64,000 nt of DNA from NCBI GenBank assembly GCA_000697355.1, contig JNEN01001259.1, positions 62,001 through 126,000 of the forward strand. The letters are read 5' to 3'. Below the pieces are notes generated by a model that had not been told where the DNA came from, ran no database searches, and saw only the letters and a list, made by a program, of their open reading frames with translations. Below, in pieces: positions 44,630-59,825 of this stretch. A program made the translations under genes and the position numbers. The DNA comes from Syncephalastrum monosporum B8922. Lineage: Eukaryota; Mucoromycota; Mucoromycetes; Mucorales; Syncephalastraceae. Each line of letters begins with the position of its first letter. Position 1 is the first letter of the stretch.

Positions 44630-47342
44630 ATGATCATGCGCAACTCGCGTCAAAACCTATGGGCTCTTCTCCTGGTCTTTTGCCTTTTACCGGTGATGAC
44701 AAATGCATGGCGTTTGTTTTGGGCTCGAGACGATACAGAGGCAACAGCTGCAGCATCAGAAGCAGCTGCACATCCACAAGGGGAAGGTACGAGCAAGTTT
44801 TTTTTTTCTTCTTCATATACTACTCGTCTCTCCTGGAGGCTCGGATGATAAACATGCCTGATCATCCCAAATTAAACATAGTCGGGCTGAGGGAGGATGA
44901 CAGCAGCTGCACGGGCGATACGGCACTACCCCCGCTGCCGCAGCAGCAGCAAATGGATTTCTATGATGACGCGATCGCGTCTCACGAAAAGTTGATCCTG
45001 GACCATGGATTACGTACGTGAAAAAAAAAAAATTGATCCAGATGGAATGAGAAATATGTTCTCATATTTTCGTGTATACTGCCCATTACAATGAGGTAGA
45101 TATCCTGTACAACCTCGAAAAAAGGACCCAGGACTGTTTCAAGCAAGCAGCAACACATTTACAAGAAGGATGCCGATCTCTTTTAGTATCCAACCATGAC
45201 AAGATGGCTTGCAAGTATCGAACGAGAAAAGCATAACGTGATCGGCAACCTCATCTAGGCTCCTCTCTCTTTTTCCGTTCAGATGCTCTCGAATTAACGC
45301 TCTGCGAGGTAGCGACTGCCAGAATCGTTGTACCAAACGTGTGCGCACGGTTTACGGAGTCAGCTGAGCAGGGACGTTCAGGCGATTATACAAAACTTGT
45401 TCAACAATGCATTACGTATGATAGCGGTTGAAATCGTCATCATCTAACATCTTATTCGGCATCACGCTTTATTGCTGTGCTTCTATTCGTTCATGTAGTT
45501 TACTGGCAGCTGTACCTCAAACATGGACATCTTATAGCGGTATGAACTCTCCCGACACAAATGTGTCCGCTGACATAAAACTAGTTATTCATTTCTTACT
45601 GTGATCATGATGATTAGGCTACTATCGGGATGCGGGTACAGTAGACAGTCCTGCTGGTGGTTCCACCCGTACCACACTTGTTGAACTAACCTAGTATCTT
45701 GGTCTTTTGTCCTTCCAGAGGCCATGTGCTTGGCTGTACGCTATCCAATAGAGCGAGGTGAGAAACGCAAGTAAACGCTTATGATATCATGAGTGTTCAT
45801 ACAGTAGCGAATTAAAAAAATACGTTGTCATACGACAGAGCGACTGGAGCAACTCCATCATAACATTACGCGGTATCAAATCAAGCAGCTTAGCCTATTG
45901 CAGCACCAGCAAAAGTATATGGAAGCATGGCGCCATGAAGAAAGCATTCGCTTGACGCAGCTGCATAGCTTGCAAGACCGTCTGTGGGAAAACATGCAAC
46001 ATTCTTTTGACGTAGCGTCAGCCTCCTCATCCTCTGCTCTACCTCATATTATTAAATTAGAATGCAACACGGCAGCAGTCAGACTACTTGCAAGCTTTAT
46101 CGACGGCAATTGTCAGACTGAAGGAAGAAAGCGAAGCAGCATTGTTGACAAACCAGCACCAATGGGAACTCTACACACAGTCAGGTCAACAACATTGGAA
46201 TAGTCTGTGGGACTTTGCCCATGACACGCTAACCAAGGTAAGCCATCTCAACGTATGGATCAGCTTGGCTGAAACGTTTTGAAGGGGATCGATCAATTGG
46301 ACACTCGTCTGCGTGAGGTATTTGACACCAGCGATAAATTGCTCATGCAGCAGTATGAGGCAGACGCTGGCTGGGAGTCCATCAAGGTAAATAAAAAGAA
46401 GGGAGAGAGAGAGAGGTGGGGGAGGCCCAGATGACGTATGTGACTGTACTCACAATCCATATATCAATTAAGAGTGCCCAAACACGCGTCTTGCGTGATT
46501 GGGATCAAACATGGACGCACGTTAATACCAGTCTCATTACGATGCTGCACGACACGGGCCAAGAGATTCAGCAGCTTCAGCAACAAGTTCATGACATTCG
46601 TGAGCAAATATTTACCTTGGTCCAATCTGTGCAACGAGCGTCACGGCGCCTGATGTCCTTCATGAGTACGTTTTACACTTCCATACCGTGCAACCGTTCT
46701 TAAAACGAGTTAGGCCTGACTCAGACGCGCTTCGCGGGTCTTGTGTTCTGTACTGTGCTGGTCCTGGCGCAATGGCCCAGGCAAATGCTGTGGCAGACCG
46801 GCGCGTCCGTGTGGGACCTGTGCCACCGACGTCCTGGGCTTGGATGTGCCCTGGGCATTATTGCACTCTTATTAAGCCTGCCGATCCTTTTCACCTCGGT
46901 TATGGAGGCCGACGGGGGAGGATCCAGGTGGGCAACAGCCGCGTATGGTTGCGTGAGTATAGTAATTGATCCTTGTGAACCGTCAAGGTGACTCAACTCT
47001 GTCATCTTTTTACTCATACGCATACAGGTGTTATTCTTGTGCGTAGCATCCTGTCTGTATTTCTGCCCTCGTCCAAACTTATGCTCCAAGTCTGGATGGA
47101 TATCTCGCCATCTACCGACCCACGTCGCCACCACCACCATTACCGCCCCTCTCTCCACTCCTAACGATGGCGGAGAACCGACCGGTGGATTTCCACTAAT
47201 CAACAACGGGGATAGAAGGTACACGCGGAACGAAAGAAGATGGAAAAAAGGAAAAACCAAGTGTGCAAAAGCCATTCTGATGACTACATACATATACAGC
47301 AGACTGAATCAGTTCTACGACTTGATCTGTCAGGATGTGTAA
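44630..47342 (+). CDS. KAR5: Nuclear-fusion (karyogamy) protein of the KAR5/GEX1/Brambleberry family
   Basis: Thirteen exons: 44630-44786, 44882-45013, 45100-45210, 45283-45415, 45499-45539, 45618-45635, 45719-45757, 45839-46011, 46061-46237, 46285-46386, 46473-46665, 46714-46952 and 47028-47342 (609 aa). The family acts in the nuclear envelope and is required for nuclear fusion at mating. An N-terminal signal peptide (LWALLLVFCLLPVMTNA) is followed by the Cys-rich domain: DCFKQAATHLQEGCRSLL and YALELTLCEVATARIVVPNV, then DAEAMCLAVRYPIER. The middle is long helical coiled coil. Three hydrophobic segments near 431-449, 468-490 and 505-522 end the protein. Intron 3 (45211-45282) is GC-AG and exon 6 is 18 nt. 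The acceptor at 46060 has two in-frame alternatives (46075 and 46078). Confidence 0.78.
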
Positions 47343-47363
47343 AACCCTAGTAGCTACCCTGTC

Positions 47364-50130
<2,767 letters not shown>

Positions 50131-50586
50131 GCGAGACTGGCAAAAAAGAAAAAAAAAGTGAGAAAAAGCCGGTCAGACTCTCCGCTATTAACCACATGAA
50201 CAACAAAAAAAATCATAGTTGACGACACTTCACGCACCCCCACACACCCCACACACACACACACACACAACGCACACGGTTCCCTTTTTTCGATCCGGTT
50301 AAATACGGTGACAGCAAGAGAGGCTAGGCTAATTGAGTGCAATATATTTTTTAGCAGTAGACTCATTCCGCTATCGAATGCCCCATATTTGCGACAGTCT
50401 TTCTCTTGTAAGAGAAGTCCCTTCTCCTTTTTCTGCGCTCTGCTCTCATATTCCATCCCCTTCTTCTCATGCACTTTGACGAACAGAGTGGATCACCACC
50501 TCCATCGTCCTTACTCCTTTACCCCTTTTTTCATAGCTTTTTTTGTGTAAATATGCTAGTGAATGTTTATGCATATGTATAGATGC
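50131..50586. other. Intergenic region between PAB1 and RIO2
   Basis: 456 bp, both genes on the minus strand: PAB1 promoter and RIO2 3' UTR. A (CA)n tract lies at 50245-50269. No gene is seen. Confidence 0.6.
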
Positions 50587-52532
<1,946 letters not shown>

Positions 52533-53219
52533 GGCGAATGTAAAGATCCAAGCAGTGAAAGCACGATACTTGGATGTGGCTTGAATCCCGAATTTGCATT
52601 GACCGCTGGGTGCCTGAGTGCCAAAATTTACCCAGATCCCTTCTTTGACCGAGATGCCTGCGGGGAAAGCTCGATCATGCATTTATCTTCACAAAAAATT
52701 GAAGGGAAGGTCACCAACATTCACGCTTACTTCAGCTCGCCACGCTTTTCCTTGTAACTTTATAGCGTACTGTATATGCATGACTAATACACGTGAAATA
52801 CCATTTTAGCAGTTGATATACAAGGAAAAATACATGTGCCAACAGAAAGGTAACGGGATCACGGTGTATCTCATTGGATGCGCTTTTCTTAAAGACAACC
52901 TGGTGTACAATAAAAAAAGGAGTGCTTGAGAGTCATCTAGAGCCAATAAGGTCCCAATACATTGGCATGTCAGTCCCATATATGAAATCGCTCAAGTTCT
53001 TCAAAGAGCACATTGCCTATCCTGTCAAGTATCATGATATGCCGAGAGTGCGATGGGTGCTTTGTAATTGAGTAGCCTTTGGATAGCTATAGGTTGTTTG
53101 CGAGCAAGTCGAGCAATAGGGTAGTGTGTTGGTTTTGGTTTTTGACGCCAAAACGCGTAGTAAATCCAAATTGGGTGTTTTTGGGATTCAATACGCGAAT
53201 TTTATCTCTTGTTTCCTTC
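52533..53219. other. Divergent intergenic region, RIO2 (-) and Mus7/MMS22-like gene (+)
   Basis: 687 bp without a recognised gene. No TATA or CCAAT box was placed with confidence. Confidence 0.55.
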
Positions 53220-55751
53220 ATGGCAGACGCAGGCGAGGAGGCACTCGACTTGGCGAGGATCGAGCGGCTGGCCAGCCTCGGCTTGGATAGCCTCTTGCCG
53301 CACCATGCTCACCTCGAGAGCACTCGCACGCCTCGCTCACAACCTCACTCGGACCAGGCCTTCGACATGGTTTCGTCGGCTGTACCTGACATGGCTCATT
53401 GTAAGCTAAGCTAAGCTAAGCTGATCTGATTAAGCTGTTCTCTTTCTTTTCCTTGTTTCTAATGCTCACCCTAAGCAGTGTCTATCCATGACAGCCATGT
53501 CGATGCCGCTTCACCCGCTTCACCCGCTCCTCCGATCGTCGATCCACCCAGTCAAAGTGCTCCTGCCCAACGACGATCGCTGCGACCGCGATCCGCAGCC
53601 CAGAAGCATCCCTACAAAGCAGAGATGCTCATATTCAACTCGAAACTGCGCAGGGCACAATACCGTGAGCTGAAGAATCCGACGGATAGCATCATCGACG
53701 ACTACTACCGTCGCAAGAACAATGACAAGGACGGCGAGGACGACGCACCGGCCTCATTCGCTATCCCCGAAGACAGTGACGACGAATACGCCTATGAAAA
53801 TCACTGGAGCGACGACGAACGCTACGAACGCATACGCACAGTGAGCCACGCGCGCGCATCCACCTCGACGCAGGCACCGTCCAGGAAACAACACAAGATC
53901 AGAAGACAGCGTGCCACTCGGCTCCCATCACCGTCCCCGCCCTCACCGCAGAACGGCCCTGTTCTAAAGACCTACCAAAGCAAAAAGGCAAAGCGACGGG
54001 CAAAACACGCCATACCAAGAGCACAACCACCATCACAACCGCCTGTCTTGGGCCGACAGTCCTCTTCAGCAGGTGAAGACGCGCTGAAGCAGGTCTTTCC
54101 AGATTTCTTCCAAGACGACTTGTTCAGCAACGACGACGGTGATAATCACGACGACGATGACGACAATGAAGAGACTTCAGCCTTGATCTTGCCACACCGC
54201 CGACCTCGCCTTATTATCAGCAGCGATGAAGACGAGGTATACCCCTCCAGTCCTTCGCCTCCCGCACGCGCAGACAGCGTATGGAGAATTCCCAGCGACG
54301 ACGACGACGACCAACCCCTGGCTCGTCGGAAATGCCCCTCACGCACACAGCCCTCCAGCCCAGGTATCTGGGATATCTCGAGCGACATGGACTCAGCCTC
54401 AAGCGCTGACGCTGCCGATGCCTCGGTCCACCGTAGCCACAGCGTCGAAATAGGCGGGTCAAAGTCTACACGACGTACCTCGCGACGGGATGACAAGAGT
54501 GTCCTCTTGTCACGCATGTCTGACCGAGCCTCACGACGCTCCGGGCAGCGATCGGCCAAGGGCAAACGCAATGACGACGACGATCTGGACGGATTTATCG
54601 TAGACGATGGAGCGGAGCTCCGGCGAAGGATCGAAAAACGTTCTCTACATGGCGTTCTTCCCCGGTCGTATCTGAACCCGCTTCCTCCACGCTCTCGCAC
54701 TGCTGCAGACGAGGATGATAGCGACTCGGATACGAACAGGGGCTCACACCCCTTCCCCCGACACCGGGCACTGTCCGCCAAAAACAAAAATCAACGTATA
54801 CCTCTTAAACGCAAAATATCCTCCTACGAAGACGACCTCGTCAAGTCCTTGGACGACGCATCACCGACCCCCGCCTCCCCTCGGTCAGCAAGCCCCGCCC
54901 CCCACATCATACCAGCACTCTCCTCGCGCGCAAGCCTAGTGCACACCCGCTACCTGTGTCGCCACCTCCTGCCACAACTGGTCGCACCGCCCCCCAGCTT
55001 TGAGGATCCGTCCTTTGGCCTCTACATGATGGACCGCATCCAGACCGTGCATCGCCTGCTGGAGCCGGGCTCTGAACAAGCACAGCAGCAGCAAGCATGG
55101 CTCCAGAACGCGTTTTGGTACCATTTCCAGCTCCTGGCGAACCTCTACGACGATACGCCCGGCGCGATCCCGCCTGAGCGCGCGTGCAATGACTGCATCG
55201 AATTCTACTTTTCCGTCTCGCGCTGCATGGGGAACGCGCCCGATCCGGCAAAACAGCTCTTGTTGACTTTTCTCAAGACACAGATCCAGCAGTTCATGCG
55301 ACGCGTGCTGAAGCTCATGGTCCCGGCCACCGACGCGCTGTATCCCAACACACGGCCGGCCGTCACGCAGGCTTTGCTCGCCCTCCTGATCTATAGCTTG
55401 GACTGGACGTATCGGCTCCACCGTCTGGATGCCACCTGGGGAAAGACGGCCGAGCTCTGGCCATCGGCACGCACCCTGGCCTGGATGCTCTACTCGCTCT
55501 CACCCGCGAGCGCCACCTACGCCGTTCATCTCGGCGAGATGGAGGTGCGTGCACAGCAGCCACTCGTCGTGGAGGGCTGGAAGGTTCTTTTGATCCTAGC
55601 GCCGCGTATCTACGATGACGACGGTTGCGTTTACCGCATGCTCGTAGATATCGCCAAGCGGGTGGATGGAACGGACTTTAAGATGCAAGGCGAATGGGCT
55701 CACTTGTTCGAGTCCATCCATAGACTGGATCTGGATGGCCATATCAACTGA
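53220..55751 (+). CDS. Mus7/MMS22-like protein (replication-repair), short form
   Basis: Exons 53220-53400 and 53479-55751 give 817 aa. The best clue is RRSLRPRSAAQKHPYKAEML, the RxLR-x4-Q-x-HPY block found near the start of Mus7/MMS22 repair proteins, followed by LRRAQYRELKNP. The middle third is disordered, acidic and Ser-rich. From about residue 500 a helical region begins (LCRHLLPQLVAPPPSFEDPS, FWYHFQLLANLYDD, LLALLIYSLDWTYRLHRL). Known Mus7/MMS22 proteins run to 1400-2000 aa and act with Rtt101/Cullin at broken forks. This one is half that length; no continuation is seen downstream. The assignment is moderate and the truncation could be real or a sequence artefact. Confidence 0.55.
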
Positions 55752-57708
55752 TTCATTTGCCGTTCTGCGAGACATTAGACTTAACCCTAGTACCCCTTTA
55801 ATCATGCTATGCTGAGCTGCAAAATGGCTGCTTTGTAAATAATACTACGAATTGAGCAAAAGATGCGTGTGTATCTGTATATAAATATATATATATATTA
55901 TCATGCTATCGGACCATACTCATCGAACTAGCACATATCTTTGGTTTGGATGGCATGCTTGGCTTGCTCCAAGCGCGTGATAAAGAAATACCCTATGAAA
56001 ATGCGCGAATAGCGCATGCGTATGCTGTTGATCAATGTAAATTGGAGTCTTTACAAAAAATGGCGGGAGACAAAGAGCGTGCTTATCATGCACGCGGTGC
56101 TGCGGATTACGCCATAGGTGGGACTCTTTGTGTACCTTCTGGGCTCAATCACTCCACACCACAGCCACAGGGACCCATCGATCTGAATTATTTATGAGGG
56201 TTTCCCTTCTTCGATCTTTAATAAGCCTATCAGCACTCGTCTTTTTTCCTGCGCGTGTCGTCTCATATACCTAGGTTGACATCGGCTGTTCTAAAGCTCG
56301 CTGCCTTGGACCAGGCACCTTGGATGATCGCGGATTATCTCACGATAAACACAGCGTACGAATGATTGGAAGGACCGACGTCTTACTGTCATACCTTAGC
56401 AAAGTATCGGAGCTCGAGAACCATGTACCTCGGTAGGACAGGTCACCGGTCCTGATCGTGCGTGTTCCCTATTACGTATGTGTCACTCCTCTATTGTACC
56501 TACGTAGTGCCGTGATCTACTCTGCAGCCTTACATGTATACAACCAGTGTACATCGCTGCAAAAAGGGTGACATTTGCGTCCGCTGCAGTGTCACGCAGT
56601 ACCCATCCTATTTTCGTCCCATTCCGCTTTTTCTTTTTCCATTGTGCTCATCCGAATGTATGGACGTGTACCTAGATATATATATTACAGCTTATATAAG
56701 CACGGAATAAGTGCGGAGACGTCAACGCCACTTGTCTTAGCATCCATGCAGGATGGCACATGGGCTGACCAACAAAAAAAAAAAAAAAAAAAAAGAGGCG
56801 ACATATCCCAATCAAACAATGAGGACCTCCATCGAGATCACCACTTTCCTCCCCTATGTACAGTATAGCACATGGAAACACCCAGAAATGCACGGTCTTG
56901 AGCATATCAGGGATGACACTATGCGTTGTTCCCCGCTCCGTTCGGTCCCCTTATCCTCAAGCCCAACGTCCATGGAAACTCATTGGTAAGTCCTGTTGCG
57001 GCGCTCTTTGGATACCACGAACAACAGCGCTCGTCAGATAGTATCTGTTTTGCTGGTCTTCCCTGAGGCGCATAAAAATTGCATATCGTGCGTAGGTTTA
57101 AACTTGAAAATAAAGCAAGAAGAGAACAAGTGGGTGGAGGTGGAGGAGGACGCAGAGCCTCGATACACTTGAGTCAAGGCAATCTGAATAAAGAAGGAAT
57201 AAAGCCATTACGAGCCCTTCCTTATAAGAGGACTTTTGGCTGGCCTAGAGTAGCTAACAATGGTATTCGCAAGTCCTCCTTTTCCCTTTCAGGCGGCACA
57301 TGGAAAGCGAGAAAAGTAAAAAAACAGCCCGCCCAGGCGGTTCACGAAACAAGGTTCAAGAGAAATGGCAGCCAATGAAACCCCGCGGGCGATATTGAGC
57401 ACACTTTTTTTACAATTGGGAAATTGGCTGTCCGTTCCCTTCTGCTGCAGATTATTATTGTACACAACACCCATATCGCACCTCAACACGCACTCCAAGC
57501 ATATTATATTATTGCTATTCTTATTTACACACACCGAACACCCAACTCACCTTCTTTTTTTTTTTTTTTGCTCTTTTTACTACTTTCCGCTACTATCACT
57601 ACCACTATCGCCCTGTAGAGAGACCACTCCCTTTGTCGCTTGCAACCCAGTGACTCTCTTATTCTATTACCCGTTCAAAGCCCTTAGTCGCTGCTGTCTG
57701 CTCTTCCC
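55752..57708. other. Intergenic region (2 kb) holding one orphan ORF
   Basis: Apart from the frame at 55955-56197 no gene is seen. A (TA)n run lies at 55882-55899, an A tract at 56771-56793 and a T tract at 57556-57570. No tRNA or 5S rRNA structure was recognised. Confidence 0.55.
55955..56197 (+). CDS. Orphan small ORF or gene fragment
   Basis: An 80-residue frame from ATG 55955 with coding-like composition and no low complexity (YENARIAHAYAVDQCKLE, then RGAADYAIGGTLCVPSGL). The frame stays open upstream of the ATG (ELAHIFGLDG precedes it), so either translation starts elsewhere or this is the 3' exon of a decayed or unrecognised gene. A TA-rich stretch 60-75 bp upstream could be a TATA box. 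No family is recognised. Confidence 0.35.
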   Translation: MLGLLQARDKEIPYENARIAHAYAVDQCKLESLQKMAGDKERAYHARGAADYAIGGTLCVPSGLNHSTPQPQGPIDLNYL

Positions 57709-59825
57709 ATGTCCATGTCACAATTCACCGCATCCACTGGATCTTCCGATTCCTTTCGAGCTGTCACCACCACCAAGACGACCATGACAACCGATACCGA
57801 CGCTGGCAATGTTTCAATGAGCTCGATGGCCCCTCACGACCACGAAAGGTAAAATGACAACTGCTTTGTTGTCCTTTCTTGCTTTTGTCTCCCTGCCTCG
57901 CGCCTGTGTGGTAGATGACACCGCCCGAATGACAACTCACGCTGTGACCCCACCTTAGCACCACCGATCGTGCAGAGTCACCGACGCTTCCGCCTGAACG
58001 TCATGGCCGTCCTCCTGCCGATCTGGCGGCGGAGCAGCCACGCAGCCCTCACGTCGCTTCCCCCGTCCGAGGTTACAACAGTACGCATACGGTGTCCTCA
58101 CCCGACTATCAGCAAGGTATAAAAAAATAACATGTGCCTCTAGAATTGCGCTGCTAAATCATGGTGATTGTTTATGTGTAGCGTCCTTTCACCATACGAG
58201 CAGCTTCACCTCCTCCTCGGCTGCTTCCGGTCAGCCTTCACCGCCACAACCGATGGAACGCGCCCGGTCAGCGCAATCGTCACGAAGCAGCAGTCATCCT
58301 CATATCAATGGCACCTCCAGCAGCAGCAGCAGCAGCCATAAACACCACCCCAGCTCATCCTTACGCCACGCCGCCTCGCATGGTGCGCTGCCCTCGCGCC
58401 GGTCCAAACGCTCGCTGTACGTGCCAGACCACATGGCAGCTGCCATTGAGCTGAGCGCGAGCCCGACCGTCCCTCCTGCGCCCGCCGCCGGCATGTACTG
58501 GTCCCGCGCTGTCACCTACGGTCGTGGCCCTTCGCGTCCTTTGCGTGCCCATACTGTCAATCTCATTGGAGAGCAGCTCTTTGTCTTTGGTGGCTGTGAC
58601 ATCAAGACCTGCTTTAATTCCTTGTATATATTGGATATGGGTAAGCTCACCTTGTCACAGCGATTCCTCAGCTTTACGAATATGTATCATTGAATATTTT
58701 CTTTTATCAATTTCTTCTTGTAATAGATGCCATGACGTGGTCGAAGCCTCGGACACTCGGACAGCCACCACCGCCCTGCCGTGCGCATTCGAGTACGCTG
58801 GTCGAACGGGACCTCGGCTCTGGCAAGCGGGCCCATTACTTGTACATGTTTGGTGGTGGCGACGGTCCCAATTACTTTAATGACCTCTACGTGTTGCATG
58901 CAGGTAAGAGGGAGAAGGAGCCGATCTGCCCAACCGTGTCTTGTGTGCTTATCTTTCTCTTTTGTGGCACCGTAGATACCCTGACATGGTCGAAGCCCAT
59001 CACCGAAGGCATACCACCCTCGCCTCGTCGTGCGCATGCCACCTGTCTCTGGAATGACAAGATCATCGTGGTTGGTGGTGGTGACGGTGCACGCGCGCTC
59101 GCCGACGTACATATGCTCGATATCTCGGATCCTATGCGTCCGCGGTGGTCGCAGATCAAGCCGTCCGGCACGGCCCCCATTGCGCGTGGCTATCATACCG
59201 CCAATCTCGTCAAGGACAAATTGATCGTGTTTGGCGGTAGCGATGGCCATGAATGCTTCAGCGATGTGCATGTCCTGGACCTGGGTAAGTTGGCAGGAGA
59301 GGCCCCAAGGATATACATATAAGAAAAAAAAGGGCAAATGTACAGACGGAATGATGCTCATCTATCAACCCTCTTTTTCCTTTTTTATGTGATCAGTGGC
59401 GAACCGGTGGGCCCAGATCGAGCTTGACCGAATTGTACCACGTCTGGCGCACACGGCCTCGCAGGTCGGATCCTACGTTTTCGTGATTGGCGGCCATGAC
59501 GGCGGTCGCTATTCCAACGAAGTGCTGCTGCTTAATCTCGGTAAGCCCAGATACCACGAACGGACACAGAGGAAAATGAAACGCTGATACCTTTTTTTTT
59601 TATTTTTCCTCTGCTATTTCTGTAGTCACGATGAGCTGGGAGTCTCGCAAGATTTATGGAGGTGCACCTAGTCCGCGCGGATACCATGCAGCTGTGCTGC
59701 ACGACTCGAGACTGTATATTCTTGGAGGCTATGATGGCAAAACGGTGTTTGACGACGTCTACATGCTCGAGCTCAGCGCATGCGCGTACCTCCCTCAAAT
59801 CACCAACTTTGAAATAGACGTATAA
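57709..59825 (+). CDS. Kelch-repeat beta-propeller protein
   Basis: Exons 57709-57848, 57959-58116, 58182-58640, 58727-58903, 58976-59284, 59397-59540 and 59626-59825 give 528 aa. Residues 1-200 are Ser/Pro-rich and disordered. Six kelch motifs follow, each with the GG pair and downstream aromatic strand: FVFGGCD, YMFGGGDG, IVVGGGDG, IVFGGSDG, FVIGGHDG and YILGGYDG, enough for one six-bladed propeller. There is no coiled coil of the Tea1 type and no other domain, so it most resembles Ral2-like or general adaptor kelch proteins. Two in-frame ATGs (57709, 57715) could start translation. Confidence 0.88.

Noticed and set aside
45898..46203. Unspliced 101-residue frame in the KAR5-like gene
   Set aside because: After 46011 this frame reads into an intron (GTAGCG donor); the downstream coiled-coil frame differs and is reached by splicing.
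54146..54787. 213-residue minus-strand open frame
   Set aside because: Shadow of the acidic, Ser-rich Mus7/MMS22-like exon; its Ser/Arg runs are complements of Asp/Glu-rich codons.
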